Numbered from the stretch's first letter, positions 5,727 to 13,014 are shown. The stretch is 13,020 nt of DNA from an uncultured Clostridia bacterium (GCA_937901145.1 CALCHE010000131.1:1-13020), one strand, 5' to 3'. Program-made: numbers and translations. Notes: a model not told the origin generated them from the sequence alone.

Positions 5727-6488
5727 ATGATGACAGATGCAAAAACCTTGGCATACATCAATATGTATGCTGTTCTGGGTACTCTGGAAAACCTTTGCGA
5801 ACTTGACAAAGAAGCAAGCGAGCTTGTTAAAACAAAGAAGCCTGTTTCAGTAGGTCTCGAAGTAAAGAACGGCCCCAGTGCTACCCTCACCTTCGCTAAC
5901 GGCAGATGCAGAATGGAACAGGGCACAGCTAACTGTGATGTTCTTCTTCCCTTCTCTTCCTGCGAAAAGTTTAACGGTCTTATCGACGGTACCGTTACTC
6001 CCATCCCCTCAAAGGGCTTTTCTAAGATAGGCTTCCTTCTTAAAAAGTTCACTCCCCTTACAGATATCCTTTCTAAGTATCTCAAACCCTCCGAGGAAGA
6101 CCTCAAGGACGATAAGTTCTTTGAAATCAGCACAAAGCTTATGTTCAGCGTTATCACTGTAGCTCTTTCTCAGATCGGTAACAATGATGAAATCGGTAAG
6201 TTCAGCGCAAGCCTTATCCCCGACGGTATCATCGATGTTTCTATCAAGGATTGTGTTTATGCTTCCATCCACGTTAAGGATCATCATATGATTACCATTA
6301 AGGAAAAGTCCGACGCCTTCCGTTCACAGATGCAGTTCTGCGATATCCGTACTGCGAGAGCTCTCTTCGACGGCAAGCTCAATGCTATCGCTGCTGTAGG
6401 TGAAGGCCTCGTTGAAATGCACGGTCTTATCAATATGATTGACAACGTTAACAGAATTCTTGACAGAGTTGCACTCTATCTTGCATAA
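5727..6488 (+). CDS. Tandem SCP2-like (sterol carrier/lipid-binding fold) protein A
   Basis: A 253-residue protein without signal peptide. I read two consecutive SCP2-like domains. The first is about 40-115: ATLTFANGRCRM, then CDVLLPFSSCEKFNGLIDGTVTPIP. The second is about 150-245: SASLIPDGIIDVSI, then MQFCDIRTARALFDGKLNAIAAVGEGLVEM and a final helix. The pattern of a strand ending in a polar turn, a helix with F..LIDG or ALFDGKLNA, and a short glycine-linked strand (G.GLVEM.G) is the SCP2 signature; the family binds lipids or other hydrophobic ligands. The start is the ATG at 5727, 8 bases after AAGGAGG; a TTG 51 bases upstream lies in the leader hairpins. The stop codon overlaps the next gene's ribosome binding site. 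Similar in architecture to the last gene of the operon. The role in the pathway is unknown. Confidence 0.75.
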   Translation: MMTDAKTLAYINMYAVLGTLENLCELDKEASELVKTKKPVSVGLEVKNGPSATLTFANGRCRMEQGTANCDVLLPFSSCEKFNGLIDGTVTPIPSKGFSKIGFLLKKFTPLTDILSKYLKPSEEDLKDDKFFEISTKLMFSVITVALSQIGNNDEIGKFSASLIPDGIIDVSIKDCVYASIHVKDHHMITIKEKSDAFRSQMQFCDIRTARALFDGKLNAIAAVGEGLVEMHGLINMIDNVNRILDRVALYLA

Positions 6489-6500
6489 GGAGGTACAGAT

Positions 6501-7766
6501 ATGAGTTTCCCCGTATACAAAACAGACAAAAGCAGAGAAATGTTCACCAGAGCCACAAAGGTAATCCCTTCAGGTGTTTACGGTCACCTCGGCCCCGCTG
6601 AAGGTCAGTTCATCCCCGTAAGCAAGTGGCCTGTTTTCGCAGAAAAAGCCAAGGGTACTTATGTATGGGACGTCGACGGCAATAAGTTCATCGACTATAT
6701 GTGTGCATACGGCCCCAACGTTTTAGGCTACTGTGATCCCGATGTTGACGCTGCTGCTGCTAAGCAGACTGCACTCGGTAACTGTACCACACAGCCCGGC
6801 AAGGTTATGGTTGAATGTGCAGAGCTTTTAGTTGATACAGTTGCTACTGCTGACTGGGCTTTCTTCGCAAAGAACGGTAACGATGCTACTCAGGGCGCTA
6901 TTATGTGTGCCAGAGCATATACACACAGAAAGAAAGTAATTATGTTCCACGGCTACTACCACGGTGTTTCTCCCTGGTGTCAGAAAATCGACTATCCGGG
7001 CGTTCTTCCCGAGGATGTTGCTAACAACATTATGCTTCCCTGGAACGATATTCCTCTTTTAGAGAGAACTATCGAAGAAAACAAAAACGAAATTGCCTGT
7101 ATCATAGCTCAGCCCTATGACCACGGTAATTTCCACGATAACGCATTCCCCGAAGAAGGCTTCTGGCCCAAAGTAAGAGAAATCTGTACAAAGAATGACA
7201 TCGTTCTCATCGTAGACGACGTTCGTGCAGGCTTCCGTCTTGATCTCGCAGGTTCTGACCATTTCTTCGGCTTCGAGGCTGACCTTATCTGCTTCTGTAA
7301 GGCACTGGCAAACGGCTACAATATGTCAGCTATCTGCGGTAAGGAATTCCTCAAGGGTGCAATGAGCTCTCTCGCATACACAGGCTCTTACTGGCTTTCA
7401 GCTGTTCCTTTCGCAGCATGTATCGCAAACATCAATAAAATGAAGGAGCTCGACGTTCCCACTATGTTCAAGCAGAAGGGCGAAATGCTCTGCGACGGTC
7501 TCGTAAAAGCAGGTAAAGAGCACGGCATCGACCTCGTTGTTTCGGGTGCTCCCGCTCTCTTCTACTTAAGAATAGGCAACGATGACAGTATGCTCCTTCA
7601 TCAGGAATGGATTGCTGAAATGGTTTCAAGAGGCATCTTCCTTGCTTCTCATCACAACCACTTTATCAATGCCGCCCTTTCTACAAAGGACATCAAGCAC
7701 TCAATCGAAGTTGCTGAGGAATGCTTCGGCATCGTAGCAAAGAATCATCCTGAGCTTTTCAGATAA
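6501..7766 (+). CDS. Class III PLP-dependent aminotransferase (glutamate-1-semialdehyde aminomutase-like)
   Basis: A 421-residue fold-type I PLP enzyme. The N-terminal VIPSGVYGHLGPAEGQFIPV and YVWDVDGNKFIDYMCAYGPNVLG resemble HemL. NGNDATQGAIMCARAYTHRKK is the cofactor-phosphate segment. IVDDVRAGFR holds the PLP pyridine Asp (D239), and CKALANGYNMSA the Schiff-base Lys (K267); the 28-residue spacing is normal. It should therefore be active in amino transfer or 1,2-aminomutation. Distance from textbook HemL ('DEVMTGFR' and 'LGKIIGGG' both changed) and the absence of haem genes argue against tetrapyrrole synthesis. Next to a two-subunit transketolase, the likely substrate is a keto- or aldehydo-polyol or a lipid-linked version of one. 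The ribosome binding site AAGGAGG overlaps the preceding stop; codon choice is strongly biased. Confidence 0.93.
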   Translation: MSFPVYKTDKSREMFTRATKVIPSGVYGHLGPAEGQFIPVSKWPVFAEKAKGTYVWDVDGNKFIDYMCAYGPNVLGYCDPDVDAAAAKQTALGNCTTQPGKVMVECAELLVDTVATADWAFFAKNGNDATQGAIMCARAYTHRKKVIMFHGYYHGVSPWCQKIDYPGVLPEDVANNIMLPWNDIPLLERTIEENKNEIACIIAQPYDHGNFHDNAFPEEGFWPKVREICTKNDIVLIVDDVRAGFRLDLAGSDHFFGFEADLICFCKALANGYNMSAICGKEFLKGAMSSLAYTGSYWLSAVPFAACIANINKMKELDVPTMFKQKGEMLCDGLVKAGKEHGIDLVVSGAPALFYLRIGNDDSMLLHQEWIAEMVSRGIFLASHHNHFINAALSTKDIKHSIEVAEECFGIVAKNHPELFR

Positions 7767-7778
7767 TCAAGTGAAGTT

Positions 7779-7796
7779 TTCTCCCTGAAGGGAGAA
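7779..7796 (+). other. Intercistronic hairpin
   Basis: A 7-bp perfect stem TTCTCCC / GGGAGAA with a TGAA loop, 13 bases after the aminotransferase stop and before the transketolase ribosome binding site. CAAAATAAAT follows instead of a T tract, so termination is unlikely. It may be an RNA-processing or stability element that sets relative gene output. Confidence 0.6.
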
Positions 7797-7830
7797 CAAA
7801 ATAAATATCATTATAATGGAGGAAAACATT

Positions 7831-8709
7831 ATGCCACTTTCAAAAAACGAATGGCTTGCCCTGGAAAAGAAAGCTTATGAGCTTCGTAAGCTTACAGTTC
7901 AGACCACTGTATGGGCAGGCAGCGGTCATTTCGGCGGCGGTATGAGCGTTATGGATCTTCTTACCGTTCTCTATCACAAGTACCTTAACATCAAGGTCGA
8001 GGAACCCCAGTGGGAAGACAGAGACCGTTTCATCCTTTCAAAGGGTCACGCAGCTATCGCTTATGCCCCCGTACTCTGCGACAAGGGCTTCAACGATGTT
8101 GAAATGCTCAAATCATTCAACCTCTCAGGCTCAAAGATGGGTATGCATCTTGACTCAAACAAGGTAGTAGGTGTTGACGCATCCACAGGTTCACTCGGTC
8201 ACGGTCCCTCTATCGCAGCAGGTACAGCTCTTGCAGCCAGACTTATGGGTAAGGATTATCTTACATACGTAGTTACCGGTGACGGTGAGCTCGGCGAAGG
8301 CTCATGCTGGGAAGGCTTCATGACCATCAATCACTACAACCTTTCCAACTGTATCGTATTCATCGACAGAAACCACAACATGATCGACGGTAACACCGAA
8401 GACATCAAAAAGCTCGAACCCCTCGCTGACAAGATGACAGCTTTCGGCTTCAACACTATCGTTGTTGACGGTAACAACATCGGTGAGCTCTGCAACGCTA
8501 TCGATGTAGCTATCGAAAGATCTAAGGAACCCTGTGCACCCACATGTATTCTTATGGATACAAAGAAGGGCGCAGGTATCAAATCAATTGAAGGCGACTA
8601 CACATGGCACTACGGCGCAATCGACGATGCACGCTTCGAAAAGTTCAATAACGAGCTCGAAGAAGATTACAAGGCACGCTGCGCAAGAGCAGAAAAGGAG
8701 GGCAAATAA
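7831..8709 (+). CDS. Transketolase, N-terminal (thiamine diphosphate-binding) subunit
   Basis: A 292-residue half-transketolase. The ThDP motif begins at GDGELGEG (150-157) and closes with N181 in IDRNHN. SGHFGGGMS (H33) and SKGHAA (H73) supply the conserved active-site histidines, and GSLGHG at 120-125 is also typical. With the next gene it should form an alpha2beta2 enzyme moving a two-carbon ketol unit between a ketose donor and an aldehyde acceptor. The start is the ATG at 7831, preceded by GGAGG; the ATG at 7816 contains that ribosome binding site and is rejected. No phosphate-specific residues can be judged by eye, so the substrate may be a sugar phosphate or something else. It lies two bases upstream of the C-terminal subunit. 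Confidence 0.95.
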   Translation: MPLSKNEWLALEKKAYELRKLTVQTTVWAGSGHFGGGMSVMDLLTVLYHKYLNIKVEEPQWEDRDRFILSKGHAAIAYAPVLCDKGFNDVEMLKSFNLSGSKMGMHLDSNKVVGVDASTGSLGHGPSIAAGTALAARLMGKDYLTYVVTGDGELGEGSCWEGFMTINHYNLSNCIVFIDRNHNMIDGNTEDIKKLEPLADKMTAFGFNTIVVDGNNIGELCNAIDVAIERSKEPCAPTCILMDTKKGAGIKSIEGDYTWHYGAIDDARFEKFNNELEEDYKARCARAEKEGK

Positions 8710-8711
8710 TT

Positions 8712-9719
8712 ATGGCAGGCGGATTTGTTTACACAGCAGTTGACCAGACTGAGCTTTCTACAGCTGAAATTTACGGTAAAGCTCTCGCTGACATTATTTT
8801 AAAGGACCCCAAGGTTGTAGCTATCACAGCTGACCTTGCAAAATCAACAAAGCTCGGTGACGTTCTTAAGGTTTGCCCCGAAAGAGTTATCAACGTAGGT
8901 ATCGCAGAACAGGATATGTTCGGTGTTGCTGCAGGTATGGCAAGAGCAGGTATGATTCCCTTCCTTTCAGGCTTCTCAGCTTTCACATCAATGAGAGCCT
9001 GTGACCAGCTTCACACAGACATCTGCTATCAGAATGTAAACGCAAAGATTATTGCTACTCATTCAGGTACATCCTTCGGTCAGGCAGGTTCTACTCACCA
9101 TGCTATCACTGACCTTGCTATCACCAGAGCAATGCCCAACCTTACAGTTATCGTTCCCGCTGACGGTTTCGAAACAGCTAATGCTGTTAACGCAGCTTAC
9201 GACAACTTCGGCCCCTACTACATCCGTATCAACCGTGGCTTTGACCGTGTTCTTTATGACAATCAGGACTACGGCTTCGAGGTAGGTAAGGCAGTTGAAG
9301 TTCACGAGGGTACAGATATCACAGTTATCGCTTGCGGCTCCTGTGTATTCCAGGCTCGTGAAGCAGCTAAGTTCCTCAAAAACTCAGACGGACTCAGCGT
9401 TCGTGTTCTTAATATGCACACCATCAGCCCCATCGACGTTGAGGCTATTCAGAAAGCTATTTCTGAGACAAGAAGAATTGTTACAGTTGAAGACCACCTT
9501 GTTACCGGCGGCTTAGGTTCAGCAGTTGCTGAGGTTATGGCTCAGTACGGTAAGGGCTGTGCATTCAAAATGCTCGGTCACAAGGGCTTCGCTATGATCG
9601 GTCTCCACGAAGACATTATGTCTGACGCAGGTATCGACGCTAACGGCATCATCGCTGCTGTTCGTGAAACAATGAACGCAGACTTCGAAGAAGACGACAA
9701 CTGGGACGACGAATTCTAA
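8712..9719 (+). CDS. Transketolase, C-terminal (pyrimidine-binding plus C) subunit
   Basis: A 335-residue partner of the preceding gene. AITADLAKSTKL and NVGIAEQDMFGVAAGMA carry the catalytic Glu (E66) that activates thiamine diphosphate. THSGTSFGQAGSTHHAITDLAITRAMPNL is the usual substrate loop, and a transketolase C domain follows from about 195 (TDITVIACGS; RVLNMHTISPID; VEDHLVTGGLGSAVAE). DXP synthase has the same general layout, but the split chain and the IAEQDM context favour transketolase. The protein ends in an acidic tail (DFEEDDNWDDEF), longer than usual for this half, which might mediate contact with a partner. The ribosome binding site GGAGG sits in the last codons of the upstream gene, so the two halves are translationally linked. 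Confidence 0.95.
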   Translation: MAGGFVYTAVDQTELSTAEIYGKALADIILKDPKVVAITADLAKSTKLGDVLKVCPERVINVGIAEQDMFGVAAGMARAGMIPFLSGFSAFTSMRACDQLHTDICYQNVNAKIIATHSGTSFGQAGSTHHAITDLAITRAMPNLTVIVPADGFETANAVNAAYDNFGPYYIRINRGFDRVLYDNQDYGFEVGKAVEVHEGTDITVIACGSCVFQAREAAKFLKNSDGLSVRVLNMHTISPIDVEAIQKAISETRRIVTVEDHLVTGGLGSAVAEVMAQYGKGCAFKMLGHKGFAMIGLHEDIMSDAGIDANGIIAAVRETMNADFEEDDNWDDEF

Positions 9720-9741
9720 TTAATACAAGGAGGCAAAGACT

Positions 9742-10545
9742 ATGGCTCATACAAAAGAAGCCTTATACTCAAACAAAATTTTCCTTAATGCAGCTTTGCC
9801 GCTTGTAAAGGTTATTGCTAACGATGTTCCTTCTCTTAAGAAAAAGTTCGAAAATGTGGAAGCAGTTATCCAGGTAAGCTGTCTTGACCCCGAATGTGAG
9901 GACGGCAAGCAGGGTATGCATTTCATCGTAAATAAGGGTGAATGGCTTGTTCACACCTGCCTTACCGAAAACCCCGACATCGAGCTTTGCTTCAAGAGTA
10001 TGGAAGCTCTCAATGATTTCTTCAAGGGCAATATTACCCCTGCAGGTATTCCGAAAATCAAGGGTCTCAAAAAGGCACCCGTACTTGTATCATTCGTAAT
10101 GGTACTTCTTAAAATGGCTGACCTTCTCGGTGCTACCGAGCCTCCCAAGGATGAAGCTACAAAGGAACTTCTCGTTAAGTGCTATTTCTATCTTCTTTCC
10201 AGCGGTATCAGCCAGCTTAACAAGATGGGACACCCCGAAATCCACGACTGGACCTCAAAGAGTCCTGACCGTGTTTATGCTTTTGCTGTTGATAACTATC
10301 CTCAGGTTTCTGCATTCATCAGAATCAAAGCAGGTAAATCCCGTGCAGGCCGTGGCGAATATAAGAGAGCAATGCCCTTCTTTACTCTCCGCTTCAACAA
10401 CCTTGACAGCGCACTCGGTATTCTTATGAGTATCGACGATATGCTCGAGGCTACAAAGGCAGGCCGTCTCGTAATGGACGGCGGTCCCGAATTCGGTGCA
10501 CAGATCGGCGGATTTATGCTTGAAATCGGCGCACTCGCTAAATAA
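9742..10545 (+). CDS. Tandem SCP2-like (sterol carrier/lipid-binding fold) protein B
   Basis: A 267-residue cytosolic protein with the same two-domain plan as the first gene. Domain 1, about 38-125: VIQVSCLDPECE, then HFIVNKGEWLV, then NPDIELCFKSMEALNDFFKGN and IPKIKGLKKAPVLV. Domain 2, about 165-265: YAFAVDNYPQVSAFIRIKAG, then FFTLRFNNLDSALGILM and EATKAGRLVMDGGPEFGAQIGGFML. NPDIEL plus FFKGN plus a terminal hydrophobic helix is typical SCP2. A CLDPEC pair near residue 50 is specific to this copy. It starts after AAGGAGG, 22 bases past the transketolase stop, and closes the operon. Most likely it binds or presents a hydrophobic ligand; an acyl or polyprenyl carrier role, or a purely structural role, remain possible. 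Confidence 0.75.
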   Translation: MAHTKEALYSNKIFLNAALPLVKVIANDVPSLKKKFENVEAVIQVSCLDPECEDGKQGMHFIVNKGEWLVHTCLTENPDIELCFKSMEALNDFFKGNITPAGIPKIKGLKKAPVLVSFVMVLLKMADLLGATEPPKDEATKELLVKCYFYLLSSGISQLNKMGHPEIHDWTSKSPDRVYAFAVDNYPQVSAFIRIKAGKSRAGRGEYKRAMPFFTLRFNNLDSALGILMSIDDMLEATKAGRLVMDGGPEFGAQIGGFMLEIGALAK

Positions 10546-10559
10546 TTTTTTTAAAGTAT

Positions 10560-10596
10560 CAGGACACACGATTTCCCGTCGTGTGTCCTGTTTTTT
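10560..10596 (+). terminator. Strong terminator of the SCP2/transketolase operon
   Basis: A 12-bp perfect stem (CAGGACACACGA / TCGTGTGTCCTG) with a 7-base loop followed by TTTTTT, 14 bases after the last stop codon. Confidence 0.95.
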
Positions 10597-10611
10597 GTAT
10601 TCATTCTCTGT

Positions 10612-10645
10612 AAAAACAGCGGACAGACTTTTTACGGTCTGTCCG
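10612..10645 (-). terminator. Terminator of the secreted-protein gene
   Basis: On the minus strand CGGACAGAC pairs with GTCTGTCCG (9 bp, 8-base loop), followed by CTGTTTTT. It is seven bases past the stop of the secreted-protein gene and stands back to back with the operon terminator. Confidence 0.88.
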
Positions 10646-10651
10646 TTAATT

Positions 10652-12976
10652 TTATTTAGTCTTTTGATAGTGTGCTATACCGCAGGAGCATACAGGCTGA
10701 CTGCCGAAAAGCTTAAAGAAGATACGGAGTATTTTCCATATAAAGCCCATAAAGCCAGTTTTATGGCACATATGTGAGCAGTTGTTTTCCAATGTCGCAC
10801 CGCATTCGTCGCAGGAATAATTACGGTCAGCATCCTTATGACCCTTTATATCGGTTACCTTACCTTCTGTGATTTTTTCTCCGCAGTCAAGACAGTAGGT
10901 GTCGCCTGTGTAACCTTTTGCGGTACAGGTGCTGTTTACTACATTTCTGACCTCTGTTTCACCGATGTGATTATCGGGGTTGATTTCGATTTCTTCAATG
11001 TAGGTGTCACCACAGGAGCAGGTGTAGGTTACTGTGCCTTTATCCTTACAGGTAACATTTTTAGTTTCTGCTGATTCATAGGAATGTGAGTGATATTCGG
11101 CATCAAGGTCTTCGCTTTCGCCTTCTTTATCGTAAGTGATTTCGATGTCACCTATAGCATCCTTGATTTCCTCAGTAGCGATAACCTCTTCGTCTTTGGT
11201 TAAGGTAACTGTACCGTCGGAGATACCTGTAACGAGGAGACCTGTGTCTGTTTGAGTGGCGGTGACGGTGTCTGAGGAGGCAGTGCCGGAAACAATCATA
11301 TTGGTTTCATACTCATTATATTCTTCATCTGTTGTTATGGTTTCAAAAGATAATGTATACTCTTTGCCGGTTTCAGTCTCAATTTCAGCACCGATATCCT
11401 TATCATCTATAGTCATCGTAACAATAGAATCTTCTGTAACATCAGCCATGAGAATTGTTTCATCACCCGCCAGCTTGATTGTATTTTTTTCTCCGGTAAT
11501 GTTTGAAATTGTTATGCTTTTGTCCCCATTTATCCAATAAAGCTTTGAGCTGTTATCATTTTCAGCATCATCTCCCGAAACATTTACATTAGAAACATCG
11601 ATTACATCTTCTACTGATAAATCAAAATCATCCGATTTTATTGCTAAAAGAAGCTTATCTTTGTTTACTATATCCATACCTTCTACACAATACTCTGTAA
11701 TTTCTTCTTCATTTAAAAGATTTATAGATCTGGATGTATTATTTATTGGAGTTGCTTTTGAACCAGATCTTAAAAGTAAATAAGGCAAATTTATATCATC
11801 CCTCAAAGACCATGCACTATTTTCAGATGTATAGTCTCCAGATCCCGAATAAAACCATCTTCCGTCTTTCATAAATGTTAATGTTTCCAATTTGGTACTA
11901 TTTGAATCGTATATAAAGTATATTGAACCATAATCAACTTCAGCATGTCCTACAATCAATGCGGCATGCCAATCAGTGTATTTTTCGTTACCGTTTTTAT
12001 CTTTTTCTTTGTGAGTTAAAATAAGAGCAGTATTTAATGTATAATCACCGATATCCTCTCCGTTTAAATTATTAAGTTCTGATTCTCTTGACCATTGAAA
12101 AATATATGCATATTTTATATAAGAATCAATATTGATTTCGCCGCCATTAATCTTTATTTTGTCTGTCTTTTTTATTTCTTTTATAGAGGCTCGTGATGTA
12201 TTGCCGTTTTTAATTAACGATACATCAGGCTGACCGTTAAAAATAGCACCGGCTGTATATGCCATACCAAAACACAAACCTCCATTTGAAGCATTTTTAT
12301 TCTCTTCATACAATACTTTACCGGAACCATTCCCATACATTGTGGTGAAAAATTTTTTATCTATTCCCGTCCACGTTCTATAATTTGTAAACGAATAACT
12401 ATCTTCGTAAAAATCATAACCGGATGGAAACTCGAACACTATACTTGAAGATACATAATTAATACTTGTGTTTACATTAACTCCAAGTATTCCGGTATGG
12501 TAAACGTATGAATATTTGTTTTTTATATAAGTGTTTTGTTCATTAATTACATACTCAACAAATGTCGAATCAATGCCTATCTTTGTATAAATTTTTTCAA
12601 AACCACCTACACTACCTGTAATGAAACTTGTCTCGGTAAGATAGGCATACTCAAATTTTACTTCCCTCGGAAAAAAAGAAGTGCTAATATTAACCGTAGA
12701 TTTTCCATTGGAGTTGCTTACGACTTCAACTGTTTTAAAAGCAATTTCTCCATTTTGCCCATGAACTGAAACAACTATGTTAGCAGGACTATAATCATTT
12801 TCTTCAGATTTTGCACCATTTAATAACCACGCCTCTCTGTGTGTAGGAAACTCAAGGTATACAGATATGTTATGATTAGCCGCACTTGCTTGAGTAGGCA
12901 CTCCCCACACCCAACAGGACAGCATAATCATAGCTGTCATAAAAACAGCCATTGATTTTTTAAAAGTTTTTTTCAT
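10652..12976 (-). CDS. Secreted multidomain protein with papain-like Cys/His/Asp core and Cys-rich C-terminal repeats
   Basis: 774 residues. Residues 1-33 form a signal peptide (KK near the N-terminus, hydrophobic AVFMTAMIMLSCWVWG, then QASA). The region 34-215 is unrecognised, probably beta-rich. NGGLCFGMAYTAG (C235), TDWHAALIVGH (H337) and YFIYDSNS (D357) resemble a papain-like/C39-type peptidase triad. Residues 440-625 hold Thr/Asp/Glu-rich, possibly Ig-like segments. From 629 to about 732 come three repeats of type H..Y..C...G...Y.C.CG. The tail (733-770) is CSHMCHKTGFMGFIWKIL, a hydrophobic helix, then VCSCGIAHY. Start at ATG 12976 after GGAGG; the ATG at 12991 contains that ribosome binding site. 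Possible roles are surface peptidase or adhesin. The 5' two thirds of the gene is clearly more AT-rich than the 3' repeat region, suggesting domain shuffling. Peptidase activity is inferred from motifs only. Confidence 0.85.
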   Translation of the reverse strand: MKKTFKKSMAVFMTAMIMLSCWVWGVPTQASAANHNISVYLEFPTHREAWLLNGAKSEENDYSPANIVVSVHGQNGEIAFKTVEVVSNSNGKSTVNISTSFFPREVKFEYAYLTETSFITGSVGGFEKIYTKIGIDSTFVEYVINEQNTYIKNKYSYVYHTGILGVNVNTSINYVSSSIVFEFPSGYDFYEDSYSFTNYRTWTGIDKKFFTTMYGNGSGKVLYEENKNASNGGLCFGMAYTAGAIFNGQPDVSLIKNGNTSRASIKEIKKTDKIKINGGEINIDSYIKYAYIFQWSRESELNNLNGEDIGDYTLNTALILTHKEKDKNGNEKYTDWHAALIVGHAEVDYGSIYFIYDSNSTKLETLTFMKDGRWFYSGSGDYTSENSAWSLRDDINLPYLLLRSGSKATPINNTSRSINLLNEEEITEYCVEGMDIVNKDKLLLAIKSDDFDLSVEDVIDVSNVNVSGDDAENDNSSKLYWINGDKSITISNITGEKNTIKLAGDETILMADVTEDSIVTMTIDDKDIGAEIETETGKEYTLSFETITTDEEYNEYETNMIVSGTASSDTVTATQTDTGLLVTGISDGTVTLTKDEEVIATEEIKDAIGDIEITYDKEGESEDLDAEYHSHSYESAETKNVTCKDKGTVTYTCSCGDTYIEEIEINPDNHIGETEVRNVVNSTCTAKGYTGDTYCLDCGEKITEGKVTDIKGHKDADRNYSCDECGATLENNCSHMCHKTGFMGFIWKILRIFFKLFGSQPVCSCGIAHYQKTK

Positions 12977-12997
12977 AAAAATAACCTCCATTCTATT

Positions 12998-13014
12998 ATG
13001 TAACAAAATGTAAC
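12998..13014. repeat. Short direct repeat upstream of the secreted-protein gene
   Basis: ATGTAAC occurs twice with a 10-base period (12998-13004 and 13008-13014), about 22-38 bases upstream of the chosen ATG. One helical turn spacing on the same face suits a regulator site or chance. The promoter itself is cut by the window edge. Confidence 0.35.

Noticed and set aside
6501..7766. Naming the aminotransferase hemL (tetrapyrrole synthesis)
   Set aside because: N-terminal similarity is clear, but the D-E-V-x-T-G-F-R and Lys motifs differ and no haem genes are nearby; context points to transketolase-linked chemistry.
7816..7830. Earlier ATG for the transketolase N subunit
   Set aside because: That ATG is part of ATGGAGG, the ribosome binding site of the ATG at 7831.
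7831..9719. DXP synthase (dxs) split in two
   Set aside because: Two separate genes with transketolase-type N and C halves and an IAEQDM motif fit split transketolase better; no isoprenoid genes are adjacent.
12977..13006. Longer N-terminus for the secreted protein
   Set aside because: It would place the ribosome binding site inside the gene and put extra residues before a standard signal peptide.
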